A stretch of DNA of 64,000 nt from Charina bottae (Eukaryota > Chordata > Lepidosauria > Squamata > Charinaidae): the NCBI GenBank assembly GCA_023362775.1, contig JALMGJ010000004.1:82765798-82829797 (forward strand), read 5' to 3'. Each line of letters starts with the position of its first letter. Position 1 is the first letter of the stretch. Made by a program: the position numbers and the translations under genes. A model generated the notes under the pieces. It had not been told where the DNA came from, did no database searches, and was given only the letters and a program-made list of their open reading frames with translations. Of this stretch, positions 21,765 through 31,584 are shown piece by piece.

Positions 21765-23241
21765 TAAACATCTAACACCCTCCAGGCTGTAATTATAGAG
21801 TTATGGCTAAGTCCTACAAAAGCCATGGAAAAATAATCTTAAAGAACTATAGAGAATTACATTTGTGCTTTAATCACATTTACCTATGATTAAATTATAC
21901 CCCATTAGATTCAATGGAGTATACAGTATTTATGATGCAGTATATATAGGACTATGTTCTTAATTGTTTTCTGCATAGGTTTTGTGTAAAGAAGCTTAAA
22001 AGCATGTTAATCCTATTGATTTCAGCATGGGTTATTTAAGTGAGTATAAGCTTGTAACCTAAGATTCTATGAAGTCTTCACCAGTTTGCAGTATGGATGC
22101 TTGTATTATGCAAATCAAATAATATTTTAGCATGCTGTTGTTGTTGTTATGAACAACATTCCTTAACTTCTAATGGCCTATTTTCAGGACAGATTTTTTT
22201 TATAAAGAAGAATAAATCCTTTGACTCAGATGCTGTCATCTATCAATCAGTTGTCAGTATGGTATTCATATGTTACTTATCACTGTAGTATCTAAGTACT
22301 ATCCAAAGACTTAAAACATGGTTAGCACTGACAGAAGCAGTTGGTTCTACATCTAGCTCAGCATGGGCAGAACCCTTACTGGGAGAATAATGCTAGACAT
22401 CAGACAGAACTCTCGTTTTAATGTTGCTCCTTGGAGCATCTTGTCAACAGTTTGCTGATGCCTATACATTTACCAAAGCTGCTGTCAAAAGCTGTGTTTT
22501 TCAGCACTAATGATGACAACTCCATGATCAAAGTTTCCTGAGAATATGGAATCTAGGATCTTACTAAGGAGGATATATTTCTGCTTTCAGTTTTGATAAA
22601 CAATTATTATGATTTTCATCAAACTCTTCTTCAAGGAAATAAATTGGCATTTTATTTTTTCTTCAAATAGTACTAAATGACATATTCACAAAGCTGTATA
22701 CATTGTGGACCTCTTCATGTGAAACAGAAAATGTAGCCTTACTTATAATATGGCTGTTGAGGCAGTAGAGCAGCATGGAGAATATGCTGAGGAAGCTTAA
22801 ATCCAAAAAAATACAGTGGCAGCATAACATCATAGCAAAGTCTTATGAGCAGGATGAGTGAGAAAAATTCTAATGAAGCAATACGTTTTTGCACTCCAAG
22901 AAGAAGTAAGCACCTTTAGCATCATATTGAAAATCTGAAGGAAAAGGAAAGCATGGGCTATTACAAAATTAATTGTGAAAGTGGGACTTCTGGAGAGGTA
23001 TGGCAAAATGAAGATAGCTCTGTGAAAGCAGAGCTGATGACTGCTGCAAAGACCAAGGAACCAGTGAGAAGACTGGTCCCTTAGAATCTTTCTGGATAAG
23101 GAGAGAATGGGAAATCAGCCACATGTGTAGCAGATGGCTGCTCCTCATGAAGAGAATGCAAGCTTTCCATGGGTTTGAGCATCGGGAGATGAGGGATTAG
23201 CCATCTTGCTCTCAACAATGGAGGAGACTTTTAAAGGACAC
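21765..23241. other. Gene-free stretch before the solo LTR
   Basis: No recognisable gene. 22740-23220 is purine-rich and may be the remnant of a LINE into which the LTR at 23242 inserted, but I cannot support this with a motif. Confidence 0.5.
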
Positions 23242-24207
23242 TGTGAGGTTTCGTGCACTTACCTGGATGCCGGCCAACATGCTGGACTCGGAGGAGGAGG
23301 AAGAGCCAATCACAGGAGACGGCAGGCTTGGCACGAAACCAACCAGAGACCCAGAAACGCTGATTGGCAGAGACTCGGAAAGAAAGACGCCTCCGCCAAT
23401 CAGTGTGCGCCAAAGGAGGGGAGAAAGGTGGGCAGAGCAACGTGAAGCCCGATTGGGCCCTGCTCTCCCAAGGCGCGAAAAATGGAATAAAAAGCCGGCG
23501 CGACTTACCTCAGGTGCCGGAGACAACCGTTCTACCCATTCTACGCTGAAGTCTCTAAACTCCACGCCGGACCCTGCTCCCGAGCCTTGCCTTGCGGCCG
23601 CCCCAAACTTTGCTCTAGAGCCCTGCCTTACCACAGTCCCGGACCCCGTGAACGAGCCTAGCCTTGCTTCCGCGCCGGACCCGGATGCCACATTTTGCCC
23701 CGCCGCTGCGTCAAGCCTCAGATCCAAGCCTTACCTTGCTGCCGTGCCAAGCCTCGTGCCCGAACCTCTTCCGTTCGCCGCGCCTCCATCCTTGTTACCT
23801 GTGGAAGAAACCAGCATCGGGGTAAGCGTTGCCACCTTGCCTGCTCCTCTCCTGACTGCCCAAGCCACCGACTCTCCGTTGCTCTCCGCTCCGGAGCCAG
23901 CTGATGCCGGCCACCAGTGGGCTGCCTTTGTCGGGCCCCGGTCTACCCCCAGCCCTGACAGCCCCGCTAACTCCATGCCCACAGACACCTTGCCTGTCAC
24001 CTCCGGTTCGCCGCCAGCTGCAGCCTCTTCTACAGCGCCTGTACCCTCTCGGCTCCTTCCTGTCTGGCCAGGAGTATTCACGGGACTCGCTGCTATCCAG
24101 CCTGTAGAAGAAGAAGAGGACTATGTAAATTGGGCGGCTTGTGTATCTTGTAAATAAAGTTATTTCAGTAACGCTTCTGTGTCACTCTTAGTCGGAACAG
24201 GACAGAC
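23242..24207 (+). mobile_element. GC-rich solo LTR, probably Gypsy-type
   Basis: It is a GC-rich island in AT-rich DNA, beginning TGTGAGGTTTCG and ending GGAACAGGACAGACA. A TATA-like box (GGAATAAAAAGCC) is near 23482 and a polyadenylation signal (AAATAAAG) near 24153. The end resembles that of the LTR at 34133-34718 (TTAGAACAGGACACA). An open frame of 304 residues covers nearly its whole length (acidic start, then repeated Pro/Ala/Ser/Glu), which I read as LTR composition rather than a gene. Ends are approximate and no target duplication was found. Confidence 0.5.
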
Positions 24208-25726
24208 ACTAAGTTAGCAAACCTCACTTTCTAAACACTTTTGGAAATTGCTCATTAACTACTATTAAGCTATTAGAGAACATTGGAATGACAACTTGGA
24301 AAATGCCGAGTGAGTCTGCCTTCAATCCTGAATGAAAGAAAAATTTAATCATAAGCTTAAGAATATAAAGAATTTGAAATAAACAGCAAAAAGCTAAATA
24401 AGATTTTTATCTTAGAAAGTTATAAACAGACTAAGGGTACAAATAAAATTGGAATACTGAAACATTTACAATAATATTTTGGAATTAATTATAAACAACA
24501 AACTTCTCATGGGAAATAGATTCTGGTTTTTTTTTACAAGACATAAGATAGATAAGCAATTTCATGATTTCAAAAACTGGACACTAGAGGAGACTAAAGT
24601 TTTTAGGTAGAAAAAAAGATTTACAAGCATGTAAAAATGTTGCAAGATGTTCTAAAAATGAAAATACTGAAGGAGAGTTTTGAAAAATGAAATCAGAAAA
24701 TAGTAGCCACCATATCAACAATGTCAGTAATGATGTCTGCTTCTAAGGATAGACTATGTCCAAAAGATGTTATTGAAGAAATGACAGATGTAGAACAAAT
24801 TTTATCTGACAAGATAGAGATGGTATTGTAAGTGCAACTGACAGGCTAAGAGGATGACTTAGAAAAGGATGTTTCACTGGATCTACAAGGGAAACTGGCT
24901 GAGGTTTTAAAATTTAAAAGGGAAATATAAAGGACAAACCAAGAGAGTGACCTGGATATATTTTTTTCCTATTGGATTTACAAAAGAGGCTTGTTAAAGC
25001 CTTGAAGAACTCTTTGTGATGGGACAAAGAGGAAATGAAGAAAAATCAAATCCTATGACAATATTTGAATAAACTAAAGAGTAAGATTGTTAGAAGTAAA
25101 AGGGAGGAATATAAAGTTGGTTTATTTGATCAAGGATAAGACAAGATATGTTGTTACTTCAAGCAACACTTTATGGACTTTCTGCTGACACTAGGGCGAT
25201 GTTTTATGGATTTGATGGGATATGGAATGAAGAGATCAATGTTTGTAACCTTAGATGGGGTGAAGAGTCACTAAATTTGTTTATATTTGTTGTGATGAAG
25301 GTTGGAAGTCACTTCTTTTATATTTTTCCTCTTTATTATATTCTTGTTTTTCTCTTTTTTCTTTCTCTCTTTCTCTCTTCTTTTTTCTTGCACTATTTAC
25401 TCCTTTCTATTCTCTTTTCTTTCTTTAAGTTTTGTTTGTTATTTCTATATACACATATATAGAAATTAAATGTGAAACTGTTTTTAGAGAAAATCTTGAA
25501 CAATTAGCAAAAGCTGTATATTTTTCACAGGAAGTAGGTCCTAATGATCATATAAGGGAGTTCAGGTTTCAGACTTTGGCAGTGATGTTGGCCAGGTGTT
25601 TTGTTCATATGGAAGTTACTGCAATCTATGATTGATGGATTTCCATGCTTCTTTACCCCTCCCACCCAAACGCTTTCATTTCTATGGGTGGGTCTTTGAG
25701 GACATTTGTATTAATAGCCAATACCC
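24208..25726. other. AT-rich stretch, possibly an old LINE relic
   Basis: A segment at 25290-25440 (GGTTGGAAGTCACTTCTTTT, then T/C-rich) resembles the L1-like 3' UTR at 10510-10560, so 24.4-25.4 kb may be an old L1-like copy. No coding motif is recognisable. The 25148-25462 frame is a translation of the T-rich tract. Confidence 0.35.
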
Positions 25727-26010
25727 AACAGTCATAAAATTATGCATTTGGAAGGAACCTTAGAGTTCTTAAACCTGCTGCTCAGTAGAGGATTTGCTTG
25801 CACATGGTGAACATTTCACTGGTCTACTGATAGACCAGTTGCCAAGATACCACTTCATAATTTCACCATTCTTGATGTTATTTTAGCTAGAAGGGGAAAC
25901 CGGTAAATTCTTCTCAATTTCAGACTCCTCTTTTCATCAGATCAAAAAAATGCCTTTTCCCAGTACCTGGTTGCAAGCCCCATAAGGAAAGTTTCAATTA
26001 GCCAGAAATG
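25727..26010 (-). mobile_element. Probable CR1-type LINE 3' fragment
   Basis: TTGGAAGGAACCTTAGAG followed by a CCTGCTGCTCAGTAGAGGAT-like stretch resembles the reverse complement of reptile and bird CR1 3' regions. Strongly diverged. Confidence 0.4.
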
Positions 26011-26361
26011 TTACTGGATTTCAGTCCAAAAGAACTGAGAAGCAGAGCTGCCCTGAAAAAGGGAAATTTTTTTCCTCTCTTTCTCCCTTATTTATGATTA
26101 TCAGGAAGAGGTTTGGGGTTTACTTACTTCCTTGTTATACTCATCCATGCATCGCTGGGTGTGCCCACACACATGCACAAGCACACATACACATAGACAC
26201 ACACAAGATCCTTCCTTACCCCACACTTTCTTCTTTTTTCAGCCTTCCCTTCCCCACTCTAGTTACCCCCAGCATTCTGTCCTTCCACTATCTACCTGTT
26301 TTTATGAAACTGATTTAAAAAAAAAGAGGGAGAGGAAAAATGTCAACTGGATTTCTATTTT

Positions 26362-26410
26362 CTCAGTGGAAACGTTTCGCTGCTTAACCAAGGAGCTTCT
26401 TCAGTCTGAG
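26362..26410 (-). ncRNA. Hammerhead ribozyme-like motif, minus arm
   Basis: Minus strand: CUCAGA, core CUGAAGA, a stem II hairpin (GCUCCUU, GGUU, AAGCAGC, one mismatch), GAAAC, GUU, then UCCACUGAG, whose UGAG can pair with CUCA. A nearly intact type I layout. Confidence 0.65.
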
Positions 26411-26499
26411 CAAAGTTGGTAAGGGAATCCTTAAATATGTTTCTATGGTGGCTGTGTGACCTTGCACCTGGGGCTAGGTCATGGTTATTTGAGATGTTT

Positions 26500-26718
26500 C
26501 TAAGTCCCTTTATCATCCAAAGGAGGATCGTTAAGATCACCATGCTGCTGTTGAGCTTGTGAAATGGTCTTAATCTTCCTAGGCACAGAAGACAAAGCAG
26601 GGAGGAAGATGGGGGAAAGATTGTGCCTGAGGCCCCCACCTCTATTCAAGGAAGGATTTTCCAAGTTGGCATAAATGGATTCTTTGACCCCTCTCTCAAA
26701 CCACCTATCTTCTCTGTC
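26500..26718 (-). pseudogene. Penelope-like C-terminal coding fragment, minus arm
   Basis: The frame encodes LDREDRWFERGVKESIYANL, SLNRGGGLRHNLSP and ends PPLDDKGT. This is the conserved region after the GIY-YIG domain of Penelope-like proteins. The apparent ORF start upstream lies in the opposite arm of the palindrome and is not part of the gene. Everything upstream of this point (reverse transcriptase) is missing. Confidence 0.75.
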
Positions 26719-26721
26719 TAA

Positions 26722-26905
26722 GAGAGGGGTCAAGGAATCCATTTATGCCAACTTGGAAAATCCTTTCTTGAATAGAGGTGGGGGCCTCAGGCACAATCTT
26801 TCCCCCATCTTCCTCCCTGCTTTGTCTTCTGTGCCTAGGAAGATTAAGACCATTTCACAAGCTCAACAGCAGCATGGTGATCTTAAACGATCCTCCTTTA
26901 GATGA
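26722..26905 (+). pseudogene. Penelope-like C-terminal coding fragment, plus arm
   Basis: Encodes RGVKESIYANLENPFLNRGG and continues like the minus arm, but small changes after QQQHGDL shift the end. It lacks the DREDRWFE part because the plus arm starts slightly further downstream. Confidence 0.7.
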
Positions 26906-27008
26906 TAAAAGAACTTAAAATAACATCTCAATATAACCATGACCTAGCCCCAGGTGTAAGGTCACACAGCTACCTAGAAACATATTTAGGATTCCCTTAC
27001 TAACTTTG

Positions 27009-27057
27009 CTCAGACTGAAGAAGCTCCTTGGATAAGGAGCGAAACGTTTCCACTGAG
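27009..27057 (+). ncRNA. Hammerhead ribozyme-like motif, plus arm
   Basis: CTGAAGA at 27015-27021, perfect 7-bp stem II (GCTCCTT/AAGGAGC around GGAT, 27023-27040), GAAAC at 27041-27045, GTT at 27046-27048 and stem I strands CTCAGA/TCCACTGAG. ACGT after GAA is palindromic, which would let two RNAs share stem III. All core elements are present. This is the best hammerhead candidate in the window. Confidence 0.75.
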
Positions 27058-27129
27058 AAAATAGAAATCCAGTTGACATGATTCAAGCTACAGACAATTC
27101 CACCTGGATGACTGAGAACCTTCATAGAC

Positions 27130-28249
27130 AGGGAGAGAAAAAGTTAATCAGTTCACTAGTGAACTAGCTAAAAAGGAAAAGGTCCTTTTGCTTTCACATG
27201 TCTGCCAATTTAAATAAATAAATTAATAATTTCACCAGTCTAGCATCTTAAGACAAAATGCAAAGTGATTGTGAAAGGCAGTTACCAATGAGAACAATCC
27301 AAATCAAGGGATGCATTGCCTACATTGAGATAAAATGACTGCAGCAGACAGCATTGTTTTTGCCACCAATGTTGAAAAACTGTTTTTGATACAAAGAAAA
27401 AAGAAAAGAAAGAAAAGAAAAACTAGTGGAGATTGCCTTTGGGGTAAGGGGACATGTTTAGGACGATGTTAGCATTCATGTTCTCCAGAATCCATAAGTG
27501 GGCCATCCCCCTGCCAGGGGTGGTAGGACATGCAAAGGAGAGCAGAGAGATTGGGAGAAATATCAAACTATCCCAAACTGAGCAAGCAATACTGAAAAGA
27601 AATAAAGGATTCCTCATACAACAATCACTTTTCTGACCAAATTTATGTTACTGGTTCCAGTTATCTAAAAGCTTTTAGGATATTGTGCCTGCATGTTTAG
27701 GCCTAGTTGCATAAAATCCACTTCTTAAGGTTATTATTTTTCCTAGGGACCCCCAGACAAAGCACACTAAGAACAAAGACACTTCTAAATTCCTTACCCC
27801 TGAATTTCACCCCCCTGGCTCTCATCTGAGAAAAGCTATAGTTAAGAGTCCTCAATTAGGTAGCAGGCTTCCTGCATTTACTACAGCTCTTTCTTCTTGT
27901 TATTATAACCCTAAATCATTTGTTGCTTTAGTAAATATTACGACTGTGTAAACATTGAATGGTAGCTTCAATTTGGCAAAGGTTTGCGCATACAATCCTT
28001 TGAAGCTGTTTCATAAAGCAACATCTCCTCCTCCACTTTTAAAGATAAAGTGTTGCTTTCCTTTGTGTTGTTCCAAGCCTTTTATCCAACAGTTTTTGTA
28101 GTTGGATCAAAAGCTTGGAATGACATGAAGTATTTTATTGAGAAGAATTACATGGCCTTCCCATCTCAATAAGAAGAATAATATTTCCTCAGTTAGCCAA
28201 ACCTTGTTAAGGAGAAGTTCACTTGGCCAGCACAAGCCAAATACAGAGG
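27130..28249. other. Gene-free stretch
   Basis: No gene or clear repeat is seen. An A/G-rich run (AAAGA units) lies at about 27386-27421. ORFs at 27423-27636 have no recognisable motif. Confidence 0.5.
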
Positions 28250-28545
28250 GCTACTTCAAAACTTCATATCCCTCTGCAATAAGTTTCCACAGAAATCCAG
28301 ATATCTTCTACCCTGATGACATTCAAGAAGCTATTGAAGACCTGGCTATTCTCCAAGGTCTTGGGGCAGGGTGATGGTTGAGCCCTGTTTGAATGGGGAC
28401 AGGGAGGGAGGGCTGCTTATATGTTTGTCTTCGGGCCACTGGTAATTTATTTATATTGTTCCTACTTTTTAAATTGCAAGCTGACCAGAGCTGTTAGGAA
28501 TTGGCTGACTCTAAATTGTATTAATGAAAATAAATAAATAACCTT
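28250..28545 (+). mobile_element. Old L2/CR1-type LINE 3' end
   Basis: The sequence around GAAGACCTGGCTATTCTCCA matches the last codons of L2/CR1-type proteins (the KTWLF-like region seen also at 55.7 kb). It is followed by a short 3' UTR and a tail of AAATAAATAAATAA near 28530-28541. Confidence 0.5.
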
Positions 28546-28743
28546 TATGATAAATAAAGAAAAAAGAAAAAAAGTCATTTGGGGACTCTGCAGTTTAGAA
28601 CCTTGTTTTATGAGCTTCCTTTGCTTTAATTAACCACAGATGTCCAACAATCTCAGGATTGTATTGTCGAAGGCTTTCATGGCCGGAGTTCAATGGCTGT
28701 TGTGGGTCTTCCGGGCTGAGTGGCCGAGTTCTGGAAGTTGTGG

Positions 28744-28787
28744 TTCCTAACGTTTCGCCAGCATCTGTGGCCAGCATCTTCAGAGGG
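28744..28787 (-). ncRNA. Hammerhead ribozyme-like motif, left arm
   Basis: Minus strand: CCCU, CUGAAGA, stem II GCUGGC/GCUGGC (four Watson-Crick pairs and two G-U pairs, loop CACAGAU), GAAAC, GUU, AGG. CCU pairs with AGG as stem I. Confidence 0.65.
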
Positions 28788-28828
28788 CAGGAGCACAGAC
28801 AGAGATTTTGCTTCTATCTGTGCTCCTG

Positions 28829-28872
28829 CCCTCTGAAGATGCTGGCCACAGATGCTGGCGAAACGTTAGGAA
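28829..28872 (+). ncRNA. Hammerhead ribozyme-like motif, right arm
   Basis: Same motif as the left arm in opposite orientation: CTGAAGA 28833-28839, stem II strands 28841-28846 and 28854-28859, GAAAC 28860-28864, GTT 28865-28867 and AGG 28868-28870 pairing with CCT 28830-28832. Confidence 0.65.
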
Positions 28873-28935
28873 CCACAACTTCCAGAACACGGCCACACAG
28901 CCCGGAAGACCCACAACAGCCAATCTCAGGATTGT

Positions 28936-29339
28936 TATTTTTTCTGGAATCTTTGGTGAAGAGCCTTCTTTGAAGACTTTTCTCCATTGAAGTAAGCAGT
29001 GCTTGTTAATACTCTTGGTAAGGTCTGAAAGATTACTGAAAAAGACTCACATTTTCAGAAACTAGGTTGATACTTGTTGATCAATGTCTTATCCTTTCAT
29101 TTACTTTATAAACATAGAGTACCTTAATCTTCAGTGTCCCCCAATTTACCTAGAACAGAAATTAAGCATAGAGAGAGAAACAATTATGTTTATTGGGATG
29201 TTTGGGATCAATCACTATTTTCAGTTTAATCCAATTGATAAAGAGATTATAACAAACACGAATGCTACATAACAGATGCAGTATTATTGTCCCTTAATTC
29301 TCCCTTAAATATGAGTATGTGTTAGTTAAATAGCTGTAG
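28936..29339. other. Gene-free AT-rich stretch
   Basis: No feature recognised. The 62-residue frame at 29084-29272 has no known motif. Confidence 0.5.
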
Positions 29340-29466
29340 TATTATTTTTTCTTAATTTTTCTTTTCTTGATTGTATTATTTATTATTGAGAGTTCTTGCA
29401 CCAAAGACAAATTCCTTGTATGTTTAGTCATACTTGGCCAATAAAGTATTCTATTCTATTCTATGA
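29340..29466 (+). mobile_element. CR1/L3-type LINE 3' tail
   Basis: TGCACCAAAGACAAATTCCT and TACTTGGCCAATAAAGTATT followed by TTCTA units is the 3' end of a CR1-type LINE common in squamates, whose tails seed (AATAG)n microsatellites in snakes (family knowledge). Confidence 0.55.
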
Positions 29467-29628
29467 GAAAACTCTAAGTACAGTGTCTCAAGACTCCTTA
29501 TAAGGCTATTATAGAATTTAATATTAATATAATCTTTTACAGCTTAATATGGAATTTTATAAACAGTTAATGTTTTTAAGATCTCTAACATAGATCCCAG
29601 AGTTGCTGAGATTCAGGAGTCATATAAA

Positions 29629-29670
<42 letters not shown>

Positions 29671-29671
29671 T
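29629..29671 (+). repeat. (TTA)n microsatellite
   Basis: About 14 pure units. Confidence 0.95.
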
Positions 29672-29916
29672 TCAGTTTTTATGTGCTCTCCCACACTCTC
29701 CACTATGGTAATAAGGGGAATGGCAGAGCTTTTTCAGGGAAACAGATACAAGCTGAGTGTAGCAGAAATTTTCCTAGTTCTATGTGTCTAATGTTACCTG
29801 GTAAGAAGAAAAACAGTCAGATTTGGAGATTGGAAAGAGAATGTTGAATTAATGATAAGGCTTATCTTTATCATTGAATAAACCAGTCTCATAGACATGA
29901 ATCTGCCCCCACTTTT

Positions 29917-30238
29917 TAAAATAAAATAATAAAATAAAATAATAAAATAAAATAAAATAATAAATTAAATAAAATAATAAATTAAATTAAATTAAATAAA
30001 ATAATTAAAATAAAATAAAATAAAATAAAATAAAATAAAATAAAATAAAATAAAATAAAATAAAATAAAATAAAATAAAATAATAAAATAAAATAAAATA
30101 AAATAAAATAAAATAAAATAAAATAATAAAATAAAATAATAAAATAAAATAAAATAAAATAAAATAAAATAAAATAAAATAAAATAAAATAAAATAAAAT
30201 AAAATAAAATAAAATAAAATAATAAAATAAAATAAAAT
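29917..30238 (+). repeat. (AAAAT)n tandem array, about 320 bp
   Basis: Mostly AAAAT pentamers with occasional AAT trimers and ATTAA variants, the longest simple repeat in the window. Confidence 0.95.
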
Positions 30239-30880
30239 TCTAGAACAGTATACTACAGTACCTTAACAGTTGTTCTGAAACATCAATCACTACTTTATCA
30301 CCGTGACCTAATCCTTCTCCTGAGACAATAGTTCTAGAGGTCAATTTATTTTTTATTGCTGCACTATTGAATAAAGTTTAGAATTGCACCAAAATATTAA
30401 GTGGAGGGTTGGTCTAATATGAAATCATTCAAGATTATTGGGAAATGGATGCTCTTATTTATTAAAGGGAGTTTGAAACACATCCTCCTGAGTGGGATTT
30501 AACTTCATAATCTGTTTATTCTGACTATCATACATTCAGTTTGAGGATGATGACAGATTCAAGCAGGAAGTGAAACAATTCCTTTTTCAAGGATTTTTAT
30601 TTGACAAAACAAAAGTATTGATATCAAACTGAGTTTCCAGCCTCTTTTGGCTAAGTAGTTATATTCCCCTCTGTATATGTTATTCTTTATCCTACTTTTC
30701 ATTTCAGCATTATTTAATTATTTCTATTTCTCTTCAAAAATTAGGTCTGTCCAGCAACTGCTAAATTAACAAAGATAGAAAAGAAGGTTTTAAATATAGT
30801 GCAACCACTTACATATACCTACAGGAAGGAAGTGCACACAACATGATACTAAATGTCGATGAAGGTTCTCAGTCATCCAG

Positions 30881-31225
30881 GTGGAACCTTTGTACAGGAG
30901 GATGGCCCAACACAGGAGAAGTAACACCACAGGAACAGAGTCAGCAGTTTATCTTCATCTAAAGGAAAAAGGACACTCATTTGAGGACATCAATGTTCAC
31001 ATTTTAGACAGAGAAGATAGGTGGTTTGAGAGAGGGGTCAAGGAGTCCATTTATGCCAACTTGGAAAATCCTTCCTTGAATAGAGGTGGGGGCCTCAGGC
31101 ACAATCTTTCCCCTATTTTCCTTCCTGCTTTGTCTTCTGTGCCTAGGAAGATTAAGACCATTTCACAAGCTCAACAGCAGCATGGTAATCTTAACGATCC
31201 TCCTTTGGATGATAAAGGGACTTAG
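30881..31225 (+). pseudogene. Penelope-like protein C-terminal fragment (about 114 codons)
   Basis: The frame begins inside the inverted tip, so its Met is not genuine. From PLYRRMAQHRR it encodes the distal part of the GIY-YIG endonuclease and the conserved tail (LKEKGHSFEDINVHILDRED, then SLNRGGGLRHNLSP), ending KGT. Reverse transcriptase is absent, so the copy is 5'-truncated and cannot move itself. Confidence 0.8.
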
Positions 31226-31318
31226 AAATAAACATCTCAAATAACCATGACCTAGCCCCAGGTGCAAGGTCACACAGCCACCCTAGAAACATATTTAAGG
31301 ATTCCCTTACTAACTTTA

Positions 31319-31367
31319 CTCAGACTGAAGAAGCTTCTTGGATAAGGAGCGAAACGTTTCCACTGAG
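31319..31367 (+). ncRNA. Hammerhead ribozyme-like motif
   Basis: CTGAAGA 31325-31331, stem II GCTTCTT/AAGGAGC with one G-U pair, GAAAC 31351-31355, GTT 31356-31358 and stem I CTCAGA/TCCACTGAG. Same layout as 27009-27057. Confidence 0.7.
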
Positions 31368-31442
31368 AAAATAGAAATCCAGTTGACATGATTCAAGCTA
31401 CAAACATGATTCTAAGCTTAAATTAATGAAGCCAGGATTTGA

Positions 31443-31584
31443 AGATGCTGGCCACACATCTCTGAAGATGCTGGCCACAGATGCTGGCGAAACGTTAGGA
31501 ACCACAACTTCCAGAACACGGCCACACAGCCCGGAAGACCCACAACAGCCATTGAACTCCGGCCGTGAAAGCCTTCGACAATAC
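31443..31584 (+). mobile_element. Solo Penelope pLTR with exact 14-bp target duplication
   Basis: AAGCCAGGATTTGA flanks the insertion at 31429-31442 and 31585-31598. The insert is one pLTR, ending GCCTTCGACAATAC, whose first 20 bp repeat the start of the hammerhead stem II (GATGCTGGCCACA occurs twice in a row). No coding sequence is present. Confidence 0.85.
31458..31500 (+). ncRNA. Hammerhead ribozyme-like motif
   Basis: CTGAAGA 31462-31468, stem II GCTGGC 31470-31475 and 31483-31488, GAAAC 31489-31493, GTT 31494-31496 and AGG 31497-31499. Same as the 28.8 kb motifs. Stem I is weak (TCT with AGG). Confidence 0.65.

Larger units (their letters stand above)
26341..27129. mobile_element. Penelope-like insertion arranged as a large palindrome
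   Basis: A minus-strand copy (26720-26341) and a plus-strand copy (26722-27129) of the same Penelope 3' part lie head to head with about 25 bp between the arms. Each has the end of the coding region and a terminal pLTR with a hammerhead motif. The plus copy continues about 50 bp further. AGGGAGAGGAAAAA (26327-26340) and AGGGAGAGAAAAAG (27130-27143) look like an imperfect 14-bp target duplication, so the palindrome seems to have inserted as one unit. Confidence 0.8.
28663..28920. mobile_element. Inverted pair of Penelope pLTRs flanked by a 15-bp target duplication
   Basis: The insertion is a nearly perfect palindrome: arms 28694-28799 and 28817-28922 with a spacer of about 17 bp. Each arm is a pLTR with a hammerhead motif. 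CAATCTCAGGATTGT occurs at 28648-28662 and again at 28921-28935, an exact 15-bp target duplication, so the whole palindrome integrated in one event. No coding sequence is present. Confidence 0.85.
30853..31402 (+). mobile_element. Penelope-like insertion with an inverted tip and target duplication
   Basis: 30855-30884 is the reverse complement of the terminal 30 bp of the same family (compare 27098-27125). It is followed by plus-strand coding sequence and a pLTR ending at 31402. AACATGATACTAA (30840-30852) and AACATGATTCTAA (31403-31415) form a 13-bp target duplication with one mismatch. Confidence 0.8.

Noticed and set aside
23243..24157. 304-codon ORF as a possible host gene
   Set aside because: It spans an LTR-like block with its own TATA and poly(A) signals, has low-complexity Pro/Ala/Ser composition and no known domain. 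Kept only as a finding.
24430..25440. Possible full L1 copy with the LTR at 23242 inserted in its 5' part
   Set aside because: Only the 3' UTR-like segment near 25.3 kb supports it. No ORF1 or ORF2 motif could be found.
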